A DNA stretch of 64,000 nucleotides from Phialocephala subalpina (taxonomy: Eukaryota; Ascomycota; Leotiomycetes; Helotiales; Mollisiaceae): assembly GCA_900073065.1 (NCBI GenBank), contig FJOG01000002.1, positions 2,994,460-3,058,459 on the forward strand. Reading direction: 5' to 3'. Both the position numbers and the translations under genes were made by a program. Shown here piece after piece: positions 1 to 11,262 of the stretch. Position 1 is the first letter of the stretch; each line of letters opens with the position of its first letter. The notes below the pieces were generated by a model. That model worked only from the letters and a program-made list of their open reading frames with translations, was not told the DNA's origin and searched no databases.

Positions 1-1068
1 GTGGTGGTTGAAGCTTCAGAAGATGAAGCCTTGTTACCACCCTTCGCCACGCTGGTTGTCGAGGCTTCGGTGGATGAGCTTTTGTTGTTTCCTTTGCCCA
101 CGCTAGTAGTAGATGCCACAGACTCAGAGGACGAGGTGACAGAAGCAGCAGCAGTGTCAATCGCTCCAGGACCTGCAGCAACAGCGCTTGCGGCCAAAGC
201 GGCTGCAGCCTGTCCCTTAGATCCGTTGTTCGAAGCATCATTAGCAACGTCGCCATTGCCAATGACAGTGAACTTGGTGCAGTCATCAGCAGTTCCACGC
301 TGAGCAACAGGCATGATAACGGGCTGGTGGTTGGAAGCAGAAGCCATGGTGCATACACGGTAGTTTCCAGCAGGGAGACCACCAGTGACAGTAGCAGAGA
401 GAAGACCCTTGCCATTCCCGGCATCGTTGATACCCTTGAAGAAGGCAAATTGCGTGGGGTCGAGAGGGGTGGTGGGATTAAGATTGGCACCCATATCTTG
501 AACCGTAACGTGGGTGTGGCCAACGACCTGACCACCGGAGAGAAATTGAGGAGCGCTGAAGTAGGTTGCGTCAGCGTTGGTGAAAGAGCCGGCTACCAAG
601 TTAGACATTTGAACGGTGATGTTGAACGTTGTGTCGGATTGAATAGTGGCACTTCCGGCGAGAGGATAGGTGATGACGCTGGAGACCATAGCTGTCTTGG
701 CTGGGAGATCACCCATAGCTGAAGAGTGTTAGCCAAGTGACGAGTGCTGGAGAGCATGACTTACGAATTCCATTGCAGGATCCTGTTGTGATCTGCAGGC
801 CATTGCTAAGGGTCTTTCCAGCGCAAAAGTTGATGAAATTGTTTGTTGAGGTCTGGGACTTGGCCTGGTTGGCTTCGTTGGCTCCGACTTGTTGACTTCC
901 GTCAACGAAAGAACCAGTTTGAATAGCGTTGGCAGCCAGGGTTGTAGCACTAGCATCACCACCAGTAGCACGTCTGTGGATACCGTGGTGATGTCTTGTG
1001 TCGAGCACAGAGCGAGCCTCAATGAGGCCAGCTGAGGCGAGCAGGATCAAGATGGATGGGGTGAACAT
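1..1068 (-). CDS. Secreted ascomycete protein, Ser/Thr-rich tail (partial)
   Basis: The exons are 1068-765 and 718 down past the window edge. The 46-nt intron has a GTAAGT donor and is phase 1. The protein starts with a hydrophobic signal peptide (MFTPSILILLASAGLIEARS), followed by a basic stretch. The mature domain holds NNFINFCAGKT, GLQITTGSCNGIPMGD, VGHTHVTVQD and GNYRVCTMASASNHQP. I recognise this pattern as a widespread ascomycete extracellular family that is sometimes mislabelled ribosomal protein S17 in annotations. Its biochemical role is unknown. The C-terminus consists of imperfect Ser/Thr/Lys/Gly repeats (ASTTSVAKGGNKASSSE type), a typical O-glycosylated or wall-associated tail. 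The stop codon lies outside the window. The secreted call is strong; the function is open. Confidence 0.85.
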
Positions 1069-2715
1069 TTTGAAGTTTTGCTTATTCTTGAGAAAGTAAG
1101 GTGTACGTGTAAAAATTTGTGTATGGTCCCGCCTGGTAAAATAGGTTTATGTAGCACGAAGCAAAAAAAGAGCGACACAGTCGGTACGAAAAGAACGAAT
1201 AGTCAACTAAAAGAATGTGACACAGCGAGCACCAAAGAACGTAGGTCGAAAAGATCGATAAGGAGAGACATGAAGGCTGGGCGCAGGCCTATATTATATC
1301 CTCTCCCACATCGTGAGCTCACGTCGCAGAAGGAAATGAGCTACGGCACAATTCGGCGTCAACAGCTTGGCGGCGATCATTGATCAAACATCTGGAAGAC
1401 CAACTAGACCAATTCTCACGATCCCTCGTGGCCCCCGCCTCAGCCTCTTTGCTTCATGTTCCCTATTCTGCAGTTTCAAGCTCGCGGGGCTAGACGCAGG
1501 AACACCGCTAGGATCGCAAAAGACGGTAAACTGGAAGCGAAGGGCTGCACCCTGCAAAAAGCAGAGTAAGAATTGAGAAGAATCATGCGTCAAATTGATT
1601 AAGGTACGGCCAGCACGGCCTCGAATTCACGAGAGAGCTCGGGATCTGATACAGGAACGGTCTCTGATCAGGTTCAAACAGGAGGAGATATGATAATGGA
1701 TGATCTGAGACGGGCATCCCCTCTCGCTTAAGGGCCGGCCTACTGAGTTGGGACGAAAATCTGACTAGATGCATCGCTACAAAACGTGCGCATGAAGGAA
1801 ACTGCATTGAACGATGAGGAATCGTCATGCTGCAAATAACTCAGCCTCGGTGGTGAATGCGCTCCACCAGAAAGAGGTCTTTAATTTTTTATCTGATGTT
1901 GCGATGAATGCCCTCATTGCGATGGCTTTGCGAAAATATGGGAAGCGGTCGCGAAGAAGGCGCAGCGCCTAATCTGATCTCCTCCTGGCTGGTGCTTGAG
2001 TTTCATCCCTCTGATCTGGCGGAAGGCGAGACACTTCGGGCCCAGGGTTATCAGATGAACAAGAAACCACAGCTGAGATGAATAAGCTTTGCTGGGTATG
2101 CGGATAAGCTTCGCTGATGCGATGATGCGCTGGTTGGTGATTGAACAGTCAAAACGAATGCGTGCAGGGCTCGATGAACACGAGCAGGACCCTGAGTTTC
2201 GTTCTATGCTGGTGAGGCAGGTTGTAACGGAGGATCTCCGACCAGGAGCCTGCGAATCATTAGATCACCACCGTGCCGAGGACCGATGGATCAGACCTCG
2301 AATTTTGAAAATCAGTTTGAGATGAAAACGAAGGCATCGTGGGAAGAGAAGGATGAAGAGCATTCCACGTGAAGAAAGTTGAAGGAAGCGACTTAAGAAA
2401 CTTGGAGGCCTGAGGCTGCAAGGCCTCAAGCGCCTTATCGATAAGAGCATCACGTGTACTCGAGACTATCTCCAAACAGGTTAGGCTTTAAAATTGTTAG
2501 CTCGATGTCGCCTCAGAAATGTGAGAATAGGGACGAAGATCGTGAAGTCAAGACCCAAACGTCCAACCATCATCTTTCCTTTCCTTACTCCGCCCACTCG
2601 TCCTATTCTCCTCTTTCGACTCTCTCTCGTCTTGTCGCCGCCTCTTTCACGACGACCGCGACCGGGCGGAGGCCTCAATAGAACCCGACAGAATCTTCAA
2701 AAGCCATCATAGAAG
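1069..2715. other. Intergenic, divergent promoter region
   Basis: This 1.65-kb stretch separates two divergently transcribed genes. A TATA-like AT block near 1290-1305 could serve the minus-strand secreted gene. A small local duplication of ATAAGCTTYGCTG lies near 2080-2115. The CT-rich stretch at 2565-2660 is a likely leader or core promoter for TIM17. No convincing coding sequence is seen. Confidence 0.5.
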
Positions 2716-3421
2716 ATGGATCACACTCGAGACCCATGTCCCTGGGTGGCATTGAACGACTTTGGAGGAGCGTTCTGTATGGGAGTATGTACCACTTGCC
2801 TGGGCTCACATCGTTGCCCTGTATCTTGCATCTGAGCTTGGTCGCCCAGCTCCTGGCCATATCATCACACATCATGCTGACAGTTTTCGCGGACAGGCAA
2901 TTGGAGGAGCAGTATGGCATGGTGTTAAGGGCTTTCGAAATTCACCATATGGAGAGAGACGGATTGGTGCGCTCACAGCTATCAAGGCACGAGCACCGGT
3001 GTTAGGGGGCAACTTTGGTGTTTGGGGAGGACTTTTCTCGACGTTCGATTGTGCTGTGAAGGGGGTCAGAAAGAAGGAGGATCCATACAATGCCAGTATG
3101 TTCAATACGTGCCCCGATGGAAATGGAGACGTACATTCATGGTTCGAATGCTGATGAATGAACAGTTATTGCAGGATTTTTCACTGGAGGAGCGTTGGCT
3201 ATCAGAGGAGGATACAAGGCAGCAAGAAACTCGGCGATAGGATGCGCATGTCTGCTAGGCGTAATTGAGGGCGTAGGCATTGGGTTCCAAAGAATGATGG
3301 CAGAAAACACGAGACTAGAAGTATAACCACCTCTCGATTCTGCTTGACATCTACTAACCTTATCCAGGTACCACAACCTCCACCCGCGGAACCGGGAACC
3401 GCCATGGCCGTCGCCCACTAA
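2716..3421 (+). CDS. TIM17: Mitochondrial inner membrane translocase subunit Tim17
   Basis: Four exons (2716-2784, 2897-3095, 3166-3320, 3368-3421) give 158 residues with all phases consistent. Tim17 is a core subunit of the TIM23 complex, which moves presequence proteins across and into the mitochondrial inner membrane. The N-terminus [10 protein letters not shown] is diagnostic for Tim17 and carries the conserved acidic residues. It is followed by Gly-rich hydrophobic segments ([32 protein letters not shown]) that match the four membrane spans of the Tim17/22/23 fold. The mid-region motif RNSPYGERR and the loop [14 protein letters not shown] are conserved. The C-terminus is short and Pro-rich. 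The first intron splits the opening hydrophobic segment, and donors are GTATGT or GTATAA. Length is normal for the family. Confidence 0.97.
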
Positions 3422-3481
3422 TTACTTTGCGAAAATGACCACGAATCTCACGTCATCCGTCCCAAATGACAGCAAATAATC

Positions 3482-3663
3482 AGAACTCTACTCTTTCGTC
3501 CTTGGCTAGGAGAGCCTCGGATAACTGTATTTTTGGACTGCGTTCAAGTCTACTCTTCTGCTCCTGGCTGGGATAGCTTGGAGCAACTGTACTTGGACTA
3601 CGTTCAACTCTACTCTTTCGTCCGCGGCTAGGGGAGCCTTGGGCATTTGTATTCTTGGACTAC
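3482..3663. repeat. Three tandem degenerate copies of a ~60-bp unit
   Basis: The three copies lie at about 3482-3540, 3541-3600 and 3602-3663. Each contains TCTACTCTT, GGCTRGG, AGCCTTGG-like and ACTGTAYTTGGACTRC segments in the same order. They lie 60 bp after the TIM17 stop. Copies differ by about 20 percent, so this is an old minisatellite-like expansion. No reading frame is conserved across the copies. Confidence 0.8.
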
Positions 3664-4319
3664 GATTCATGCTTCAGCATAGCTCGGCGGTGTATATCTA
3701 GAAAGGCTCGGCGTCGACCGAGATGGCGAATGAAATAATGCACGATATGTGATGCTGTACAAAAACATTCTCTGAATTTCCACTCGATATTTCATGTTTA
3801 CAGATGGTTAGTCGAAAGAAATTGACTTCGCTCGGTATTGGCCAGTGCCATCGTTGGAGACAGATACAGATAATGCAGCTCTTTGATATCACAATCTGCA
3901 GAATCGGGAATGACGGGCTAGATCTTCAAGCGAGAGATTTTGCTCCATGCCATTTCTCTCAAGAGTCAGGACTGCTCATAAATGATTTTCCTTACTTTGA
4001 AGCAAGCAGGATATCTGCAATCTTCTTTCCGCATGTTCCGTTCACGGGTCATTACATTGTCAACAGAGAAGCTGGACATCGAGAATTCTAGATGATAGTC
4101 GGGAATGTCTGTCACGAATCCAGTATTGGCCTGGCGGAAATTATACAATTCGATTCCAGCTAAATGCTTCAATTCCTCCTTCCCACCCGTCAATGAGCAA
4201 TATGCTCAACCAAAGCACCAAATAAGCCATCCAGCAACCCCTCATACCTGTCACATTCCCACCACAACCCTGCACCCTCTTAACATCTCTATTCTCCCAT
4301 CTCCCTATTCTCTGACAGC
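3664..4319. other. Intergenic, no gene seen
   Basis: No reading frame here has a recognisable domain or plausible splicing. The segment at 4200-4320 is pyrimidine-rich. It may include the decayed 3' end of the DUF302 pseudogene that follows on the minus strand. Confidence 0.4.
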
Positions 4320-4916
4320 TATGAAACCCTGCAATTAACGCACTACATAGATTATAAACGATATCTGTCCCTCCTCCCTCACTCACTGATATCTTGCTGA
4401 TCAGTATCGCGGGTGGCACCATAAGCCCAGCTGTTAGGTCGGATTGCAACATCGTTACAGCTACAAGGGGATTCTAAGATAACGCGTTTGAGACCCAGAA
4501 GCCGTGGTTTGTACTCTTAGAACATGTGAGCGCCTTTCTGCTAGCATGAGGAATAAAGGACGAACCTGGAACATCAGAAACCCATGCGGACCAATAACAG
4601 CATTTATAGGTGCGCCCAAAGCTTCCTTTGAAACTTGATTGGAAGATGTGATACTCTTAGCTATTGTGGGGAATTTCAAGTCGGTTGGGTGCCGATCTCT
4701 AAGTAGAGTTTGGACATCACTGTGGAGAAGTTTGAGGCGGAATGGATGGTTATTCTTGTTCCGTCGAAATGATGTGAGAGGAGTTGGGGTTGAGCGAATA
4801 CATGGTGGGATGCGAAGAGGAGTAGGATGAAGGTGAGCAGAGTCTGGTTGCCTGTTATTGTGGGTTCTGGACGGGAGGCGAGGGTGTTTACTCTGAAGAC
4901 AGACATTGTGGGAAAC
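4320..4916 (-). pseudogene. DUF302-domain gene, broken by several frameshifts
   Basis: Read on the minus strand, fragments in different frames line up in the order expected of a fungal DUF302 protein. The fragments are MSVFRVNTLASRPEPTITGN, a hydrophobic segment (TLLTFILLLFASHHVFAQ), TRITIHSASNFSTVMSKLY, SSNQVSKEALGAPINAVIG, PHGFLMFQ, RVIL, TMLQSDLTAGLMVPPAIL and GGTDIVYNLCSALIAG. DUF302 proteins are small TT1751-like folds of unknown function. Single-base losses are needed after EIGTQP (about 4680) and between RVIL and NPL (about 4475). One extra base is needed near 4500. Some shifts might be hidden introns, but no donor exists at the first break. I regard it as a relic. Confidence 0.65.
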
Positions 4917-4928
4917 ATATTGGATTTC

Positions 4929-5733
4929 TGCTGACTGTCCGTCAGGTGTACTGGTTTACAACACGACTCAGCACCGACAATATTTATCTTCAACATTATC
5001 ATTTGGGTAGGTGGTCAATGCCAAGAGAGACATGCATTTGGTCCAAGGCCGACTCTCGGTCTCCACCCGCGTACTTAAGGAAGCTGCCACCCGTTCCTTG
5101 AATCTCGTACCCCGAAAACTATTACAACTATTTAATACCTCACAACCTTCAACCTTCAACCCTTCAAAAATAAGACGACAATGTGACCCACGTGACGAGA
5201 GTCTTCCATTCATGGATCGGTCGGATCAGTAATCCCCCGACGGAATCAATAATTACGCCATCGATCCGGCGGCTTTTCAAGTTCCTCCAGATTCAACGAA
5301 ATGCTTGCTATTTTCTCACCATCACACTTGTATCCTACCTCGCTACCATGTCATCTTGAATTTGAAGAGGGGGTCGTACTTTCCCTCCAATCACCAAGCG
5401 AGTGGGCGATGTCTGAAATTCCCTATTGGCCAACTCATTTGCCTGGGGAGCTTGCTTATGAATCCAGATATTCCTCGATTACTTGCCAATTCCCCAAGTT
5501 GTGTTACTGATCGAGGAGAGGTGTATAAAGTGTATGCTTCTCTGAGTTCAATTGGATTTCAGGGCTTGAGTTCTTGCCATTTTGTATTCCTTGATCATCA
5601 AAACTATCATCCCACTACCCCTCCTTCCTTGATTACTTTCGATAGCCTCGTCAACACCAACAGCTCATCTCCTCGTTACGTCTCATCTTTCAAAAAAAAA
5701 AAAACCTCAATTCTCCGTCAACCATTCTTCAAA
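4929..5733. other. Intergenic / 5' leader of the reductase gene
   Basis: An open frame runs from 5305 into the reductase, but its upstream part has no similarity to the family and is probably untranslated leader. An A-rich run (about 13 A, 5691-5704) lies 30 bp before the chosen start codon. Confidence 0.45.
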
Positions 5734-6864
5734 ATGGTCCAAAACAAACTACTCATCTTCGCTTCCCACCCAACCCTCTTCCCAATCCCCGGCCAAGATC
5801 TCAAAGTCATCCCCTCAGAAATCGACCTCAATGCCCCTCCCCCATCCGGCGGCATGATCATCAAAATCAACTACGTCTCCTACGACCCCTACCTCCGTGG
5901 CCGTATGCGTGGTCCCTCTGGCTCGGGCTACATCCCTGGTTTCCAAATCAACGAACCTCTCTACAATTTCGCCATCTCCACCGTTGTATCTTCAGATTCT
6001 CCTCGTTTCAAAAAAGGAGACATCGTTCTCGGTCCTTCGAACTTCGCCGAGTATCAAGTTGTTGATAAAGAGAGGGCTGCGTTAACGGAACAGGAGAGGG
6101 GGTATGATGTTTTGGAGAATCCGTTGGGCTTGGATCCTATGGTGTACCTTGGGCCGTTAGGGATGAGTGGGTTAACAGCCTATTCCTCATTCTACGAAAT
6201 CGGGAAACCGAAGAAAGGAGAAACAATCCTCATCTCCGCAGCCTCAGGAGCGGTGGGACAGTTGGTTGGACAGCTAGCGAAGAGGGAGGGGTTGACAGTT
6301 ATTGGTTCTGTTGGGTCTGATGAGAAGCTCAAATTTATTACCGGGGAGCTGGGGTTTGATAAAGGATTTAATTATAAGAAGGAAAAGCCGGCGGATGCAC
6401 TCAAGAGGATTCTGGGAGAGTTGGGGAAGGAAGGAGTTGAGATTTATTATGATAATGTTGGGGGTGAGCAGTTGGATGCTGCGATCGGCGCCCTGAACGT
6501 CAAGGGACGGATCGGTTCGTCGTCCTCTCCCACAAACCCACCATCATCAAGCTGACAAAATCCAGTTGCATGCGGAAGTATCTCACAAACAAGCAAGAAG
6601 CCAGAAGACACCTACGGCATCAAGAATATGCCGCTAGTGGTAGGCAAGAGACTTACGGTCAGAGGCTTCATCGTCTTTGATGAGGATATGGGACCGAAGT
6701 ATTTTGATGAGCATCAGAAGAATGTTGCGGAGTGGATTAAGGATGGGGAGTTGCAGGTGAAGTTGAGTGTTACAGAGGGGATTGATAATGCGGCTGAGGG
6801 GTTGGTGGGGATGCTCAAGGGGGAGAATTTCGGCAAGGCGGTGTTGAAGATTGCTGATATTTAG
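5734..6864 (+). CDS. Zinc-free medium-chain NADP-dependent oxidoreductase
   Basis: Exons 5734-6514 and 6566-6864 give 359 residues. The start was chosen because MVQNKLLIF begins the family-typical N-terminus. The intron (51 nt, GTTCGT donor, TCCAG acceptor) restores RIVACGSIS. The protein belongs to the leukotriene B4 12-hydroxydehydrogenase / prostaglandin reductase / curcumin reductase-like branch of the MDR superfamily. Evidence includes YDPYLRGRM early, LGMSGLTAY before the Rossmann fold, SAASGAVGQLVGQLAK as the nucleotide-binding turn, and IYYDNVGGE. The zinc-ligand residues of alcohol dehydrogenases are absent. These enzymes reduce activated C=C double bonds of enones using NADPH in the cytosol. 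The physiological substrate cannot be told. Confidence 0.93.
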
Positions 6865-9302
6865 GGGTTGCGTTGAAGGGCAGTAGGAAGAACGAGAACC
6901 CTGTGGTGGCGCTGTGATCACCCAGTTGATGAAGAAAGGGACATGCATGTCCCGCGTGTGTGCAATTTTGAGACCACAAATTATGAATGAAGTCCACGAT
7001 TTTCAGACTTTCTAATTGATTTTTGTATTGATATGGGCTAGAGCTTCATTCCCTAGAGTACGTTTTGATCCATTGATGTCTTTTTGTTGAACTAAACTGT
7101 TGTCGATTTGCAATTTGAGGCGAGGACTATGAAAACCTCGCCGTCTAATCAATGTAGACATACACCACCCTGCCACCGATGGTACCTCCATGTGGGATCT
7201 GGCTTGGATATCCCAAGTCCTGGAGCTATTCTAGTCTAACCTCAGACCTTGAATTCATGGAGTTGTTTCCGCTTCGTCGGTCCATAATGGTTGGAACGAA
7301 ACATATCGAATCTCTTTCACGAGATATCTAAGTGTGAGTGAGTAAACGATATATGACACGAGTGATGCAGAACTTGTAACGAACGAAGTCTGCGATGAAC
7401 GAAATCTGCGTTGAGCATAAAATACGATGGACGGAAAGTACAATAATCGAGATTCTCGTTCGTCATCATTTGAGTCAACCGTATTCTGTGTCCACCAGTA
7501 AATTCGGCAAACGAGAATCCCATTGGACGGAGTCCTGACGAACGAGAACCTCGGTCATTGAGAATCATGATGCAAAATGCGACCTGCAACAAATCCATTT
7601 TCAACCAATCAATCAACCCATTCTCGAGGAGAAACGTGATCCCTTTCCCATGCTTGCCCTCCCATTGGACGTGGGCAAATTGACGATTTAATTGTCTATT
7701 TTTCACAATCATCTATGTAGACGTGCAACAAAACGAAATATCAAGGGCATGACTGGACGAAAGGGAATTCTCAATTCTCCTGAGAATTTTGTCGATGTGC
7801 AACAGCGTCCCGATGCGGATGAAGGAATGGGACGGGAAGGCTGGATTCGGAGAACATGTGACATGATGAGTCCAGACTGAGCGGTTCTGAGAGGTGCACA
7901 CGATGTGCAACAAGTCCTAATCGGGATGAGGACAGGGAGAAGGATAGGATGGATACACGAGAGAACCCCAGGAGTTTGGTTCGAAGATACGTTGAGGGCA
8001 AAGGCGGGCCTACCCGTGGAGGGCAGCCCAAGGATGAGGGATGACGATGGGGAAGGAGAGACCGACTTCAGGGCGCAGAATTCGATTGCAACAAAAGGCT
8101 GGCAAAGGAAAGACAAATTTTCACGATAACTCCACCGCTTCATCCTCTTGCTTCGAGATTTGCCCTCAAATGGCAATCATGGGATGCTTTGCCTCAATGT
8201 CCTTCCCAAAATCTGGTCATCAAATGCTTTCAAGAAATCCTGCCAGCAGATTTTGGCAAAGTCCCCGTGGCGCTCCTTTCTCACTCTTCACTCAGACATG
8301 CAACAAAGCCTTGGCATCACTCTTGGAATAGATGTGTCTAGCCAAATGAAATCTAGCTTCACCAACAACCACTTCCCTGGAAACGTCGCTGGGTTGCGAA
8401 TTGCAACAAAATGAAGCTTGACCAATGAGTGGGACAGACGTCGGGAGCTTGCATGAAGAGACTACACGTGATAAAACTTTCATGCACGAACTTCTCGAAG
8501 ACGTGCAACAAAACTTCAAAATAAAACGTGACCAGATTCAATTCGAGTTGACTGAGAAAGACCACTGTGAAATTGAGAGAGTAATATTAATAAATTAACC
8601 TCATCGCGAAAACTCGGGCCGGTACTTCGTGAGCTCTCTTCGAGCCAACCTGAGTCACCAATATCAGGAGATGTGTCAGGTGATGTTCCGGATTTAGAAG
8701 CTCATCACTGTGGCTTGGCTCGTAAAGTCTCATATTTCTTCAGCTTGGAAAATTCTTTCGCCTTCTCCAACTTCTTTAAAGAATTTCATCTCATGTCTTC
8801 GGTAGAGATGCCACAAGTATAAGATGACATGATGCGCGAAGTCGGTAGCTCATGCGAGATAAAAGATCGCAGGCGAGCTACCGACGACCGTACAAAATCC
8901 ACGTTTCTACTGCTGAGCTTACATTTCATTCGAACACCTTCAACGCGGTATATTTATATGTTTATATACGGAGACTTCTCTGGAACGAAAGCCGAACTTG
9001 AACTGTTCTAGACTTGTCAGCCTCGCGCTTGTACTGTACTTGGAGGATAAAATCTCTTCCGTCCACAATCTTTCGCGCCTTGTCTTTAGCGCCAACTACA
9101 ATTGTTTTTACGTCCACCTCGTTGGCGTTAACTACTGATGACATCAAAATTCAATTTGACGATGTCTGAAAAGCCGGTTGCTACCCCTATTTTCCTTTGC
9201 TATGCCTCAAATTCCTGATTAACATTCTAGGTTCTGCAAATTCTGAAAGGAATCCACCTCCCCGGGTTGTCGAAGGACACTGGAAGCACAACCTCGAACT
9301 CA
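6865..9302. other. Long intergenic region holding motif array A
   Basis: This 2.4 kb lies between two plus-strand genes. Several overlapping open frames of 60-155 codons exist on both strands, but none has family features or a splice context, so I take none as a gene. The region 7290-7560 has scattered AACGAARTCTGCG and ACGAACGAGAA words. The TGCAACA array at 7585-8512 is listed separately. A pyrimidine-rich segment at 8700-8780 and a TATATTTATATG stretch near 8949 could be promoter parts for the transporter. Confidence 0.5.
7585..8512. repeat. Array A: eight spaced TGCAACA motifs, same orientation
   Basis: The core TGCAACA occurs at 7585, 7724, 7798, 7906, 8087, 8299, 8402 and 8504, always on the plus strand. 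Six copies read TGCAACAAA, and the copies at 7798 and 7906 read TGCAACAGC and TGCAACAAG. Four copies carry an RAYG prefix (ACG or GATG). Spacing is 74-212 bp and about 100 bp for several pairs, while the sequence between copies is not conserved. See array B for the same core on the other strand. Confidence 0.8.
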
Positions 9303-10625
9303 ATGCCTGATCCACCGCCAGAAGTTTCTCACCCTCTTGGGCGAACGCAATCTACTATGAGTTCGCGGAGAGGAGGAACGAGGAGGAGATTTTCGACCAA
9401 CTCGTTAGAAGGACAGAGAGGGACACTTCGTTTCAGCAAAGCGACCCTTCATGGCGACCTCACATTTCGAGACCGGATACACCACTTTACTCTCGCTTGG
9501 TTCACAGCAACAATGTCCACGGGAGGCATTGCCTTGGTCCTAGCTCGAACACCGCATCGATTTCACGGCCTTGAAGCCATTGGCGATATAATCTTCATTC
9601 TTACCGTCGTTCTTTTCATTCTGTTTTGTACAGCGATCGCCACTCGTTTCGTCCTCTTCCCGAAGTCATTGGCAAAATGCATAACTCATCCTACTGAATC
9701 TCTGTTCTTTCCAACCTTCTGGATCTCGGTCTCCAATATCATCTCCAACATTGAAGAGTATGGAGTCCCGCATTGCGGGTACTGGCTCACCGTCACGGTT
9801 CGAGTTCTCTTCTGGATTTACGCCGCTCTTACATTCATGATAGCAGTTGGGCAATACTTTTTCCTCTTCACCGGCAAACCCCTGACGATTCAGTCGATGA
9901 CCCCACAATGGATCCTCCCCGTTTTTCCCATCATGTTGACGGGTACCCTCGCATCTCTTATGGGCGGGTCCCAACCAGTCGGAGCAGCATACCCCATCCT
10001 AATCGCCGGAATCACCTTTCAAGGTCTTGGAATGCTTATGGCAACATTCATGTACGGTCCCTACCTCCGTCGTCTCATGACGGCTGGCCTTCCCTCTCCA
10101 AACACCAGACCAGGAATGTTCATCGCCGTCGGCCCACCTTCCTTCACTGGTCTCGCCCTGCTCGGCATCTCTGAACACCTCGCCCGAATCTTCCCCTCCT
10201 ACACCACCATATCTTATATCTCGAACCCCTCTATCATCGCTGACATCTTTCGAATCCTCGCTTTAGCCACAGCACTCTTCCTCTGGGCCACAGCCTTTTG
10301 GTTTTTCAGCATTGCCTTTGTATCAGTCATCAATGGCGCCTTCTTCTCAAAGGAAGGGATGACTTTCCATCTTGTTTGGTGGGCTTTTGTCTTCCCAAAT
10401 GTGGGGTTCACGATAATCACGATTGAGATTGGGGCGGCGCTAATGAGTCCGGGGATACTTTGGATAGGGAGTGCGATGACAATTATGTTGGTGATAGTTT
10501 GGATTTTTTGTGCGACGATGCATATACGAGCGGTACTCAAGAAGGAGATCCTTTGGCCTGGCAAAGACGAGGACCATGACCAAGGAGGATTTACGGAGGA
10601 AATGGAGGGGAGGTTTAATCGTTGA
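9303..10625 (+). CDS. TDT-family transporter (malate/sulfite efflux type)
   Basis: The 440-residue protein has a basic, Ser-rich cytosolic N-terminus and about ten hydrophobic spans. It belongs to the tellurite-resistance/dicarboxylate transporter family (Mae1 malate permease, Ssu1 sulfite pump). The clearest signatures are FTLAWFTATMSTGGIALVL in the first span, the span around PVFPIMLTGTLASL, and the late span HLVWWAFVFPNVGFTI. The plasma membrane is the expected site. Mae1-like and Ssu1-like activities cannot be separated by eye. Translation may begin at 9303. Alternatively a five-codon exon at 9162-9176 joins in phase across 9177-9230 (TTCTAG acceptor, weak GTTGCT donor), adding a short leader. 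Confidence 0.9.
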   Translation: MPDPPPEVSHPLGRTQSTMSSRRGGTRRRFSTNSLEGQRGTLRFSKATLHGDLTFRDRIHHFTLAWFTATMSTGGIALVLARTPHRFHGLEAIGDIIFILTVVLFILFCTAIATRFVLFPKSLAKCITHPTESLFFPTFWISVSNIISNIEEYGVPHCGYWLTVTVRVLFWIYAALTFMIAVGQYFFLFTGKPLTIQSMTPQWILPVFPIMLTGTLASLMGGSQPVGAAYPILIAGITFQGLGMLMATFMYGPYLRRLMTAGLPSPNTRPGMFIAVGPPSFTGLALLGISEHLARIFPSYTTISYISNPSIIADIFRILALATALFLWATAFWFFSIAFVSVINGAFFSKEGMTFHLVWWAFVFPNVGFTIITIEIGAALMSPGILWIGSAMTIMLVIVWIFCATMHIRAVLKKEILWPGKDEDHDQGGFTEEMEGRFNR

Positions 10626-11262
10626 GATGGGGAAGCGATATAAGATTAGATGAGATGACTTTGGATGACGAAACCCTGGATAGAGATTGGAGCTGAGGGG
10701 GCAGGTGGAGAGTGGAGGCGGATATCTCGACCCTGAGATCGACAGAATTTCTATGGACGCGAACCACGACCTGCTTCCAGACATTGTTTCTGGGTAAGAG
10801 AGTATATATATCCACGCATCTAGACCGACATTGAACATGGAGGGAGCATATCATAGGCAGCATCTTGGAAGGCCCAATGACTGCAACGACTCACGATACA
10901 TAACCTTTACAGGCGATCGAAAATTCCTCAGCAAGATTGTAAATACCAATGGAAAAGCCATCTTCAAACAAATATTCTAGATATTGAATCGAGCGAGGTA
11001 AGCCTGTGTGGAATTGCTAGAGCTTTGCCCTGCTCCTTCTCTCCTTCAAGTGAACCAGCATTCTACTAACTGGCATACCACTCTCTTTATTCAATTTACC
11101 TTCGCGTTCGCAAGCAGCCTCATTCCAAACACGTATCTGTCAGACATTTCAAAAAGAAGAATCTTCCAAGCTGGTTGGGACATTATCAGTAGTCTACTAG
11201 TCAAGTCCCAAAGCCCGAAAGCCCGAAATCTACACTAGTAAAAAAGTACCAAAAAGATAATT
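10626..11262. other. Intergenic, no gene seen
   Basis: This is the 3' flank of the transporter. Nothing coding is supported. Two A-runs at 11241-11246 and 11251-11255 are T-runs on the minus strand and belong with the tRNA-like element. Confidence 0.4.

Noticed and set aside
5305..5733. N-terminal extension of the medium-chain reductase
   Set aside because: The extension has no family similarity, ends in poly-Lys from an A-run, and the family N-terminus begins at 5734.
7317..8414. Overlapping open frames of 88-155 codons on both strands across array A
   Set aside because: They overlap each other, have no family signs, and lie across the motif array; more likely chance openness.
7585..8512. 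Array A (and B, C) as a CRISPR-like array
   Set aside because: Cores are 7-15 bp, spacing is irregular (45-212 bp), spacers are not uniform in length, and this is a eukaryotic nuclear window.
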